From JAWUWD01 sp034112085 (lineage in GTDB: Bacteria > Bacteroidota > Bacteroidia > Cytophagales > Cyclobacteriaceae): DNA of 10,324 nucleotides. Every line of letters begins with the position of its first letter. Within the stretch, counting starts at the first letter, position 1. The stretch spans positions 1 to 10,324 of the forward strand of contig JAWUWD010000125.1 in assembly GCA_034112085.1 (NCBI GenBank), in the 5' to 3' direction. Made by a program: the position numbers and the translations under genes. Positions 1 to 6,921 of the stretch are shown in pieces. Below the pieces are notes generated by a model. The model had not been told where the DNA came from and made no database searches. It was given only the letters and a program-made list of their open reading frames with translations.

Positions 1-1548
1 GATTTAGAAGCTTCTATTTGCTCAGTAGAAACGTCAACAATTACCTACACAGGGGATGGCAGCACAGAGGCAACTTACAGTTGGGGTTTTGATGGAGCTA
101 CTGTCGTTTCAGGAAGCGGTCAAGGACCTTATGAGTTAAGCTGGGCAACTGAAGGAACTAAATCAATTACACTTGAGGTCTCGGAGAATGGATGTACAAG
201 TTTTACTGAAAGTCAAATACAGATTAAAAAGACTCCTACTGCTGATTTTTCAGTTCAAACTCAGCTATGTGAAGGAGAGTCTGCACTTATTTTATACACT
301 GGGAATGCAAATGATACTGCAACTTTCACATGGGATTTTGATGAAGGAACGATTATATCTGGCGATGGATCAGGGCCTTTCGAAGTAGCATGGGATTCCT
401 TTGGCATGAAAACTATTAGCCTTTCAGTTGAGGAAGATGGATGTTCAACGGATCAGGAAGTTCAAGAAATTAACTATAACCAATTTCCGTCCATGTCCTT
501 TGAGGCGAATGAATCAACATGCTATAACGAAGATTACAGCCTAACCTTCACAGGAAGCAACTATACTGATCTCAATTGGAGTTTCGATGGAGCGAATATT
601 ATTTCAGGTTCTGGTGCTGGCCCATACACACTTAGTTGGAATTCCTCTGGAAAGAAGTTTATTAGTTTAAATGCCAGCAACAATGGTTGTACTAGAGACA
701 CAACATTACTTGTAGAGATACCAGAAAAACCTTATACTCCAGATATTTGCCTAGTGACCGTTGATGAGGCTTCTTTAAAAAATATGCTCATTTGGGAATA
801 TGATTTGGAATCAGTTTCTCAATTTGGAATCTATCGCGAGACGAATTTTTCGGGTGAATATTCCTCGGTCGAGTTTGTAGAAGGTGGTATTTCAAACACC
901 TATATTGATAACCAATCCTCTCCTGGTCAACAATCAAATCGATATAAAATCACCAGTTTAGATAGCTGTGGGACAGAAACAGAATTAAGCAATTACCATA
1001 AAACCATACATTTAACAATTAATAAGGGAATAGGAAATACTTGGAACCTTATATGGGATGGTTATGAAGGTTTTCCATTCGGAACATACAGAATTTATAG
1101 AAGCTTGAATAATTCCGACTTTGAGTTATTGACAGATATAGCAAGTAATCTAACTTCTTTTTCAGATACTGATGTTACAACTACTGATGTAGCCTATCAA
1201 ATTGAGGTGGTCTCACCAAATAGTTGTGGAGGTAGTGAGAGAAGAAGAATAAACCAAAACTCTTCAAGTAGATCAAACATTGCCAGAAGCTCCAATGTAC
1301 TTGGAGCTACCAGTATGATACCTCAAGTAGAAATATTTCCTAACCCAGCTTCTGATTATTTGAATATAGAGAGCTCATCTGGTAATTTTGAGCGTTATGA
1401 ATTACTTACATTAACTGGACAAGTCATTCAAGAAGGTGAACTGACAGGTAAGAATCAAATTACCTTGGAAGGAGTTGCAAACGGTGTTTATCTATTAAGA
1501 GTCAATTCAACTAATGGTAGCACCATCAAGAGAATCGTAAAGAAGTAA
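1..1548 (+). CDS. Secreted PKD-repeat protein with T9SS type A C-terminal sorting domain (5' partial)
   Basis: The frame is open from base 1, so the gene begins outside the window; 515 residues are visible and the ATG at 406 is only an internal methionine. Three tandem PKD-like repeats are seen (about residues 1-79, 80-163 and 164-243), each with a W.FDGA..ISG.G.GPY.L.W core and ending near a conserved NGC/DGC. Two fibronectin-III-like beta domains follow (about 252-335 and 336-415, with the paired motifs FGIYRE and TYRIYRS), then a Ser/Asn/Arg-rich linker (416-440). The last 75 residues start at IFPNPASDYLNI and end in GVYLLRV...IKRIVKK, the classic Bacteroidota T9SS type A sorting signal. 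By family knowledge this domain directs outer-membrane translocation and surface attachment or release. The role is probably adhesion or matrix binding; no catalytic domain is visible in this part. The stop is 8 bases before the dyad at 1557. Confidence 0.9.
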   Translation, partial: DLEASICSVETSTITYTGDGSTEATYSWGFDGATVVSGSGQGPYELSWATEGTKSITLEVSENGCTSFTESQIQIKKTPTADFSVQTQLCEGESALILYTGNANDTATFTWDFDEGTIISGDGSGPFEVAWDSFGMKTISLSVEEDGCSTDQEVQEINYNQFPSMSFEANESTCYNEDYSLTFTGSNYTDLNWSFDGANIISGSGAGPYTLSWNSSGKKFISLNASNNGCTRDTTLLVEIPEKPYTPDICLVTVDEASLKNMLIWEYDLESVSQFGIYRETNFSGEYSSVEFVEGGISNTYIDNQSSPGQQSNRYKITSLDSCGTETELSNYHKTIHLTINKGIGNTWNLIWDGYEGFPFGTYRIYRSLNNSDFELLTDIASNLTSFSDTDVTTTDVAYQIEVVSPNSCGGSERRRINQNSSSRSNIARSSNVLGATSMIPQVEIFPNPASDYLNIESSSGNFERYELLTLTGQVIQEGELTGKNQITLEGVANGVYLLRVNSTNGSTIKRIVKK

Positions 1549-1556
1549 CACTCCAC

Positions 1557-1665
1557 AACAAACACTAAAATGAATATGCAGACTGAGCTATTTGATATGA
1601 CATTGCAAACTAGAAATTTCTCTGCTTCTAGCAACTTGGGTGCATACTCATTTTATTTGGTCGTT
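1557..1665 (+). repeat. attC-like imperfect inverted repeat between the PKD and YD-repeat genes
   Basis: A 109-base dyad starts with AAC (1557-1559) and ends with GTT (1663-1665). The outer arms AAAATGAATATGCA (1567-1580) and TGCATACTCATTTT (1641-1654) pair at 13 of 14 positions, with one internal mismatch. A second, inner hairpin pairs CTAGAA (1610-1615) with TTCTAG (1626-1631), extended by TTGC/GCAA. Size, AAC/GTT ends, a spacer of 7-8 bases, paired L-type arms and a folded centre match the layout of integron attC sites. The R-box consensus RYYYAAC/GTTRRRY is only partly met (GTTAGTT on the right; the left box fits poorly). It could instead be a rho-independent-like transcription barrier, but there is no T-tract. 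Confidence 0.5.
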
Positions 1666-1682
1666 AGTTGCAATCAGTCACA

Positions 1683-2585
1683 ATGAAATTCGGAATCCTA
1701 ATAGTTACTTTATTTATTTCCAACTTGGCTTTTGGACAAACTGATGCTTGCGAATGTGTTACAAGAAGCCCAATTTTCTACAAGGATAACATTCATTTGA
1801 TTCTACCCGCTGAACGAGCACGAACTAACAAAGTAGATAGTATTTTAATATTTCTGCTCTCTTCAACCGATTCAACTGAACTTCATAAATCTTTCGGATT
1901 TGATTCGAATGGACAATTATCTAGCATAACAAACTACTATAACAAAGAGCCAAGCAGCAAAACATCTTACATCCGAGAATCGGACAAACTTGTCAGAGAA
2001 GAGTTTATCTATCTAGTCGATGGCGGTCAAGAAGCTGATTTTGGCAAGAAAGTGACGGATTATCACTACAATCAAAAAGGATTGCTGATAAAGACTCAAG
2101 AACGGGGAATTAGAGAAGAAATTCTACCTCAGACTGAAACTCATAATACAGTATTTGAATACGATAGCTTCGACAGACTTCAATACAAAAAAATTCATAT
2201 GTATTGGGGACCTCAAGGACCAAAAATGAGATCAGTAAATGAAACAAGATACACTTACTCAAGTGATAGAACATTTAATGAAATCACAAACTTCAACTCA
2301 GAATCTTCATTAACTGCAAAGCACATTTTAACTCCAGAAGGCTTACCTTATAAGATAGCTTACCCTGGAGCAGAAGAACTTTTCAACTACTCCAATAAGG
2401 GAAGTCTTGTGTCATATCAACTCACAAACACATCAACTTTTGCAGACGAATGTCCAGAAAACTCTAATTACAAAGATATTCTTGAATTTGATGAACATGG
2501 ATTTATCACAACAATCAGTCATCAATACTCTGACAAAGAATGTTTATTAATGCTTCAGTATAAGAAAGCATCTAACAATCGCTAG
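1683..2585 (+). CDS. Secreted hypothetical protein with degenerate YD/RHS-like repeats
   Basis: The protein has 300 residues from ATG 1683. An in-frame TTG at 1668 exists, but the ATG puts a clean signal peptide at the N-terminus (MKFGILIVTLFISNLAFGQ, cleavage near residue 19), so I chose it. The mature part contains repeated YD/RHS-like units of about 20 residues: FDSNGQLSSI (73-82), YNQKGLLIKT (129-138), YDSFDRLQYK (160-169), TPEGLPYKIAY (217-227), YSNKGSLVSY (236-245) and FDEHGFITTI (269-278). Such units form extended beta-strand wraps in RHS proteins and are frequent in small secreted Bacteroidota proteins of unknown function. There is no T9SS signal and no catalytic motif. Cysteines at 23, 25, 257 and 287 could form disulphides in the periplasm. 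It stands alone between two attC-like dyads, and its stop codon lies inside the second, as in an integron cassette. Function unknown. Confidence 0.75.
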   Translation: MKFGILIVTLFISNLAFGQTDACECVTRSPIFYKDNIHLILPAERARTNKVDSILIFLLSSTDSTELHKSFGFDSNGQLSSITNYYNKEPSSKTSYIRESDKLVREEFIYLVDGGQEADFGKKVTDYHYNQKGLLIKTQERGIREEILPQTETHNTVFEYDSFDRLQYKKIHMYWGPQGPKMRSVNETRYTYSSDRTFNEITNFNSESSLTAKHILTPEGLPYKIAYPGAEELFNYSNKGSLVSYQLTNTSTFADECPENSNYKDILEFDEHGFITTISHQYSDKECLLMLQYKKASNNR

Positions 2586-2799
2586 CACGAATGCGCCAGA
2601 GTGCTTTTCTGCATACATCATCCGATCTTCACCGCTTCGCTACCCATTCTGAAAGTTTTATTTCTCCTAGCAACTGTCTTGCTTCTGGATTTTATCTTTC
2701 TAAATGCAGTTCTCTGTAGATGACGTTGCAGGTGTTGGGTAGCTGCGCTATCTTAGTGTTTTTCTGCCAAGTTCGGGGCTCACCTGCTAGCTTGGCGTT
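2574..2799 (+). repeat. Long attC-like imperfect inverted repeat at the 3' end of the YD-repeat gene
   Basis: The site starts ATCTAAC (2570-2576, a full match to RYYYAAC) and ends GTTAAAA (2797-2803, six of seven against GTTRRRY). Inner pairs are GCTAGCA/TGCTAGC (2581-2587 with 2785-2791) and GCTACCCA/TGGGTAGC (2639-2646 with 2736-2743), and the centre carries AACTG/CAGTT and GCAAC/GTTGC pairs. The upstream CDS stops at 2583-2585, inside the left arm, as expected for cassette genes. At 226 bases it is longer than the usual attC range of roughly 60-150, so it may be a degenerate attC or another kind of folded element. Confidence 0.4.
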
Positions 2800-2900
2800 A
2801 AAACTCATACTGACCTCATTGTTGTGCCCTCCGAATAAAGTCTTATTAATTTCCTCTGCTTATTGAAGCACGTATTAGTTTAAAGTATTAGGTTTTATTG

Positions 2901-2916
2901 TGTACATCATTGTACA
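2901..2916. promoter_or_regulatory. Candidate operator: TGTACA dyad upstream of the operon
   Basis: TGTACATCATTGTACA is two copies of the palindromic hexamer TGTACA separated by four bases, so it is both an inverted and a direct repeat. It ends 21 bases before the -7 box and covers the place where a -33 element would lie. Its position fits binding by a dimeric regulator. The regulator is not identified; the Crp/Fnr-type gene at the right edge is one nearby candidate, but nothing links it to this site. Confidence 0.4.
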
Positions 2917-2937
2917 GGGATGTGGAGGATATGCATC

Positions 2938-2945
2938 TATATTTG
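2938..2945 (+). promoter_or_regulatory. Bacteroidota-type -7 promoter box of the operon
   Basis: TATATTTG matches the Bacteroidota housekeeping -7 consensus TAnnTTTG exactly. It lies 25 bases before the ATG at 2971, giving a leader of about 20 bases. The nearest TTG that could act as the -33 element (2910-2912) is 25 bases away, longer than the usual 17-23, which would fit a promoter needing an activator at the adjacent TGTACA dyad. Confidence 0.5.
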
Positions 2946-2970
2946 TTTTAACACAATTTCTAATTGATTC

Positions 2971-4020
2971 ATGTTCGGAAGCGTTTTTGATAAATGTGGG
3001 GAATTGACCCGTTATTGGCATATAATTGGTATCTCGAGTGATTTCGGTAAGAATCGATCGAAGAGGACATATATATATGACTTTCCATTACTCGTCTGGC
3101 GTGATGCTCAAGGCACTGTTCATGCTGTACTTGATGTATGTGCCCATAAAAGATCAAGAGTAGCAATTACTGATTTTGATAAGAACGAAATTACTTGTCC
3201 GTATCATGGTTGGAAATATGATGGCTCTGGTCTATTGGTGGATATACCGAGTTCACCAGATCTTGATCTGAGCAAAATGAAATGTAAGCTGCACACTTTT
3301 CAGATTAAGGAGCATCATGGGCTTATTTGGATCTATCTCAATGATGATCAGCCGCCGAAAGAATTACCCTTTTCCCTAGATCACGAATCGGCTCAGCAAT
3401 GGAGTCAGGTATATCTTAGTCAGAATTTTGAAACAACTGAAGACCTACTGATCGAAAATTTCATGGATGCCACGCATACGGCTTTCATTCATAAAGGGCT
3501 CATTCGTGGACATGGAGATAAGGCAAAACATCAGGTACAATTGACAACAAATGAAACGGGGCTGATGGTGAACTATGCAGAAACGACAGAGAATATTGGG
3601 GTAGCATTGGGTATGATTCTGGGAAGTAATCTACGAGTACAACATAGCGATGAATTCATTTTTCCGAATTTGGTAAAGGTCACTTATGTCATCAACGATA
3701 TTATCCGATTTACTGCCATCATTTCATGCAATGCTACTACATCAGGCAATACAGAAGCGATTGTCCGTCTTTCTTTTAGCTTCAAATGGCTCAATCCAAT
3801 TATCAAAAGGATGCTTCCATTTTTGGCCAAAAAAGTTTTGAATCAGGATTTTGATATTACCAAACGGCAATATGATAACCAGCAAGTTTTCACAGACCTT
3901 AAAGATCATCCCATCTCACTTGATCTCATTTATAACAAGGTGAAAAGTCTCCGTAAAGCCAAAATGGATGGTGTGACGGAGGTGAAGCTTACTGAGAATA
4001 GTTTTGATCTATATCTATAA
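2971..4020 (+). CDS. Rieske [2Fe-2S] non-haem iron oxygenase
   Basis: The protein has 349 residues, and an in-frame stop at 2965-2967 fixes the ATG. The N-terminal Rieske domain (about 15-125) has the cluster ligands C57-x-H59 and C76-x-x-H79 (CPYHGWKYD). The catalytic domain has E162-x3-D166-x2-H169-x4-H174 (ENFMDATHTAFIH), the Fe(II) two-histidine site with the bridging Asp; the third carboxylate is probably D293 or D295 in NQDFDITKRQ. Length and the single-subunit layout fit the PaO/VanA-like monooxygenase branch better than ring-hydroxylating dioxygenase alpha subunits. Such enzymes use O2 and electrons from a ferredoxin/reductase, neither of which is encoded here. It is first in a tightly packed operon, 3 bases before the BtaA-like gene. 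I infer hydroxylation, desaturation or demethylation of the pathway's lipid or acyl product; the substrate is unknown. Confidence 0.9.
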   Translation: MFGSVFDKCGELTRYWHIIGISSDFGKNRSKRTYIYDFPLLVWRDAQGTVHAVLDVCAHKRSRVAITDFDKNEITCPYHGWKYDGSGLLVDIPSSPDLDLSKMKCKLHTFQIKEHHGLIWIYLNDDQPPKELPFSLDHESAQQWSQVYLSQNFETTEDLLIENFMDATHTAFIHKGLIRGHGDKAKHQVQLTTNETGLMVNYAETTENIGVALGMILGSNLRVQHSDEFIFPNLVKVTYVINDIIRFTAIISCNATTSGNTEAIVRLSFSFKWLNPIIKRMLPFLAKKVLNQDFDITKRQYDNQQVFTDLKDHPISLDLIYNKVKSLRKAKMDGVTEVKLTENSFDLYL

Positions 4021-4023
4021 CTT

Positions 4024-5106
4024 ATGTCAAATCACTTTTTCAATAAAATCAACTATTCGGCTAGTAACGAAGATTCAGAGTCCGAAAGGACGAGTTTGCA
4101 AATCAGTGAACGCGATGTAGTATTATGTATTACCGGGAGTGGTTCAAGATCTCTAGACCTCCTCATCGATAGTCCTAAAAAAATTATTAGCATCGATCTT
4201 AATCCCACACAAAATTTTCTGCTAGAATTAAAAATTGCTGGGTACAAATCACTCACCTATGTAGAATTTTGCGAGTTCATCGGTCTAGTTGATTCCAATG
4301 ATAGAATTTCTATTTACCAGCGAATAAAGGACGAGTTATCAGATGAAGCACGAATATTTTGGAATGAACACAAGGCTTTTATCAGAGATGGAATATTGTA
4401 CTGCGGAACATGGGAAAGGATACTGCGTCAGATGCTCAAGTTTGCTTTTCCCAGAGCCAACAAGATCAAGGAATTACTGAATGCCCCTACACTCAAAGTA
4501 CAACACAAGACCTGGATTACTAAATGGGACAACAGAGGCTGGAAGTGGTATCTTAAGATTTTGTCCAACAGGTTTCTATGGAAATACATTATTCAGGAGC
4601 CGGGATTCCAGCTAATTCCAAAAACCTTTGATGTATATGCTTATATGAAAGCGCGTCTTGATTTTATGGGAACACAAATAAACATGAGCAGAGCCCATTT
4701 TGCGAACTTACTATTTGCCGGCCGATACTTAAAAGGATGTGAGTTGCCGCATCATTTGAGAGCAGAAAACTATAAGGTCATCAAAAACAACCTTCGCAAA
4801 ATAGAGATCGTTACTGATTCGTTGACAGATTATCTAAATACTGAATCAGATCAAATTACGGTCTTTTCACTCTCTGATTTTTCTTCTTATGCGGACGAGA
4901 AAACCTATAGTAGCATTTGGCAAGGGGTCATAAAATCAGCTCGTAAAAATGCTAGGTTTTGCGAACGCCAATATTTAGTGAAGCGAAATCCTGAACTTCA
5001 GTTTTCCGAGATTTCTAGAGATTCAGGTTTGGAAGATAATTTGAAAAATACCGATGAATCATTCATCTATACCTTTTGTACCGGTCAAATAATTAAAGAT
5101 AAATGA
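4024..5106 (+). CDS. btaA: BtaA-like S-adenosylmethionine 3-amino-3-carboxypropyl transferase (DUF3419)
   Basis: The protein has 360 residues. The SAM-binding start of a BtaA/DUF3419 fold is clear: VVLCITGSGSRSLDLL (32-47) followed by the acidic loop ISIDLNPTQNFLLELKIAG (55-73). A family signature recurs downstream: YCGTWER (126-132), then LPHHLRAENYKVIKNNLRKI (241-260) and SLTDYL (266-271), and finally FSLSDF (281-286) where BtaA enzymes have their second acidic motif. Known BtaA moves the 3-amino-3-carboxypropyl group of SAM to the free hydroxyl of diacylglycerol, giving diacylglyceryl-homoserine, the precursor of DGTS betaine lipids. Relatives use other acceptors, so the true acceptor here is open. 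It overlaps the next gene by 4 bases (ATGA). The BtaB-like methyltransferase at 9183-9839 strengthens the betaine-lipid reading. Confidence 0.8.
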   Translation: MSNHFFNKINYSASNEDSESERTSLQISERDVVLCITGSGSRSLDLLIDSPKKIISIDLNPTQNFLLELKIAGYKSLTYVEFCEFIGLVDSNDRISIYQRIKDELSDEARIFWNEHKAFIRDGILYCGTWERILRQMLKFAFPRANKIKELLNAPTLKVQHKTWITKWDNRGWKWYLKILSNRFLWKYIIQEPGFQLIPKTFDVYAYMKARLDFMGTQINMSRAHFANLLFAGRYLKGCELPHHLRAENYKVIKNNLRKIEIVTDSLTDYLNTESDQITVFSLSDFSSYADEKTYSSIWQGVIKSARKNARFCERQYLVKRNPELQFSEISRDSGLEDNLKNTDESFIYTFCTGQIIKDK

Positions 5107-6080
5107 AGCTATTAGTGACAGGAGCAACCGGTTTTTTGGGATTCAGGGTAATCGAACAGCTCGCTACAGAAAGTGAAGTTTCGTCGATTATTGCCACAGG
5201 ACGGGAGATTAGAAAGCACCATCATTTTATCCACCCAAAAGTAATATATAAGCTAGGTGATCTTTGTGATCAAAAGTTAGTGCAGGAATTGGTTAAAGAT
5301 GTAGACCACATTGTACATGCAGCTGCGCTTTCTTCTCCATGGGGTAGGTTTGAAGAGTTTGAGCAAGCAAACCTGACTGTGGTCAAAAACATTATCAAGG
5401 TAGCGCAAGCATCCGTGAAAAGAATCGTATTTATCTCTACACCAAGTGTATACTTTGATAATACTGACCGGCTGAATATTTCAGAAAAAGACGCACTTCC
5501 TTCAAAATTTATCAACGCATACGCTCATACCAAACGCTTAGCAGAAATTGAAATAGAAAAATCATCAATTCCTTATGTCATTCTTCGGCCAAGGGCGCTT
5601 ATCGGCAGAGGAGATACGGTCATTATGCCCAGGCTGATTCATGCAAACAATCAGAACAAGCTGAAGGTAATAGGGGATGGACTAAATATGGTTGATCTTA
5701 CTGCTGTTGCCAATGTAGTCGATTCCATTTGGTTGAGTCTCCAGACCAAGACTGGCGTAAATGAGATTTACAATATCTCCAACGGAGAGCCCGTAAATCT
5801 TTGGAAACATATCCGAATGGTTTTGGAGTTGCTAGGAGAACCCGTTCCGTCAAAAAAAATCCCCGTCCAAGTGGCTCAAATTGCTGCAAGATTTATGGAA
5901 TGGAAGTCTAAATGGACGAATAATAAAGAGCCTGCACTTACTATTTATAGTGTTGGTACATTGGCACGATCTGTTACGCTGGATATATCTAAGGCCAGAA
6001 AACTACTGGGTTATGAACCTCGGTTGAGTACCGAGGAAGCCATTTTAGAATTTGTTAACTGGTTCCAAAAACATGAATAG
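5103..6080 (+). CDS. NAD(P)-dependent epimerase/3beta-HSD-type reductase (OleD-like)
   Basis: The protein has 325 residues and is an extended short-chain dehydrogenase. The Rossmann motif GATGFLG is at 7-13, the HAAA motif at 72-75, a serine-rich strand ISTPSVY at 111-117, and the catalytic Tyr-x3-Lys is Y140-A-H-T-K144. The substrate-side motif RPRALIGRGD (162-171) is typical of 3beta-hydroxysteroid dehydrogenase/OleD-type members rather than sugar-nucleotide epimerases. OleD reduces long-chain beta-keto acids to beta-hydroxy acids after OleA condensation. With a FabH/OleA-like ketosynthase three genes downstream, the same job is a reasonable inference here. The ATG sits inside the stop region of the BtaA-like gene (ATGA overlap), and its own end overlaps the next gene by 8 bases. 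A general sterol- or hopanoid-type dehydrogenase is the main alternative. Confidence 0.82.
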   Translation: MKLLVTGATGFLGFRVIEQLATESEVSSIIATGREIRKHHHFIHPKVIYKLGDLCDQKLVQELVKDVDHIVHAAALSSPWGRFEEFEQANLTVVKNIIKVAQASVKRIVFISTPSVYFDNTDRLNISEKDALPSKFINAYAHTKRLAEIEIEKSSIPYVILRPRALIGRGDTVIMPRLIHANNQNKLKVIGDGLNMVDLTAVANVVDSIWLSLQTKTGVNEIYNISNGEPVNLWKHIRMVLELLGEPVPSKKIPVQVAQIAARFMEWKSKWTNNKEPALTIYSVGTLARSVTLDISKARKLLGYEPRLSTEEAILEFVNWFQKHE

Positions 6081-6921
6081 CGTCAAATTATATCTAAACT
6101 ATGCGGGCTATTGCTGGGCTAGCGAGAGACATGCTATTCGGACAGGAAGGAATAAGCAAATAAAATTTCATGCATTGTGGGGTTTAATAGCGCATCCTAC
6201 CAAAGGTTATATCCTATACGATACGGGATACACCAATCGGTTTTATCAAGCAACGTCTAGTTTTCCGAGTAAAATCTACGCGATGATGACCAAGGTGGAG
6301 GTGACTAAAGAAGATGAAATTACGCATCAGCTCAGCTCGCATCAGATCGATCCAAGTGAAATAAAACATATAATCATCACCCACTTTCATGCAGATCATG
6401 TAGGTGGGCTAAAGGATTTTCCAAATGCCAAGATTTATGCTTCTTCTACCGCTATTGAGCACACGATTGCTTTGGGTAAAACGTTCTCATTTACTAAGGG
6501 AGTTTTGAAAGACTTGTTGCCGGATGATTTAGCCGATCGGATAGTCAAAATAGATCAGGAATGTCCTGAAGCGTCGGATCAGATTTTTGGAACTACTTAC
6601 GATTTATTCGATGACAATACTATTCAGATAATTCCTTTACCCGGTCATGCCGCGGGGCAGGTCGGGTTGATGCTGCAGACGATCAAATCCAAATACTTTC
6701 TGATCGCTGATGCCTGTTGGCTCAAACAATCCATTGAAGAGAAAACATTGCCAAACCCAATTGTAAAGCTGTTCTTCCACTCCTGGACGGATTTCAAAAA
6801 ATCGTTGGAGAAAATACAACTATACCATCAGCAATTTCCAGAGACCATCATCGTCCCGACTCACTGTCAGGAAAGCACCCGAACATTGGTTAGCGATAAA
6901 ATCAATTTTGATGTACTTTAA
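6073..6921 (+). CDS. Metallo-beta-lactamase-fold hydrolase
   Basis: The protein has 282 residues from ATG 6073. An upstream in-frame TTG (6052) would add seven residues within the previous gene, so the ATG is preferred. The full set of metal ligands is present: H104-x-H106-x-D108-H109 (THFHADHVGG), H192 (LPGHAAGQ), D213 (IADACW) and H264 (VPTHC), so a dinuclear zinc site and activity are likely. The N-terminal strand with ILYDTG (47-52) is as in the lactonase (AiiA-like) and glyoxalase-II branches. No signal peptide is seen, so it is cytoplasmic. Likely substrates are thioesters, lactones or other esters; in this operon it could release the ketosynthase product, hydrolyse a beta-lactone, or open a homoserine-type lactone. 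These are inferences from context. It overlaps the ligase gene by 11 bases. Confidence 0.85.
   Translation: MNSVKLYLNYAGYCWASERHAIRTGRNKQIKFHALWGLIAHPTKGYILYDTGYTNRFYQATSSFPSKIYAMMTKVEVTKEDEITHQLSSHQIDPSEIKHIIITHFHADHVGGLKDFPNAKIYASSTAIEHTIALGKTFSFTKGVLKDLLPDDLADRIVKIDQECPEASDQIFGTTYDLFDDNTIQIIPLPGHAAGQVGLMLQTIKSKYFLIADACWLKQSIEEKTLPNPIVKLFFHSWTDFKKSLEKIQLYHQQFPETIIVPTHCQESTRTLVSDKINFDVL

Larger units (their letters stand above)
2586..2970. other. Non-coding gap: dyad element plus operon leader
   Basis: No credible gene is visible in either strand over these 385 bases. The left 214 bases belong to the dyad at 2574-2799. From 2800 the composition becomes A+T-rich, with a GTATTAG direct repeat (2872-2878 and 2885-2891, 13 bases apart), then a TGTACA dyad and a -7 box, which make this the upstream control region of the oxygenase operon. 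Confidence 0.6.

Noticed and set aside
1..730. DNA-level tandem repeat or CRISPR-like array
   Set aside because: The repetition is at protein level only (three diverged PKD domains); there are no identical short repeats with unique spacers.
406..1548. ATG 406 as the start of a 380-residue gene
   Set aside because: The same frame is open back to base 1 and continues the PKD repeats, so 406 is internal to a partial gene.
2969..3166. Minus-strand open frame over the oxygenase start
   Set aside because: It is antisense to a clear Rieske domain, has no recognisable domain, and is short. The same holds for the other minus-strand frames inside 4053-8804 and the plus-strand frame 7212-7490.
6052..6072. 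TTG starts at 1668, 6052 and 6908 as the true gene starts
   Set aside because: In each case an ATG lies 1-7 codons downstream and fits better (signal peptide at 1683, overlap pattern at 6073, adjacent ATG at 6911).
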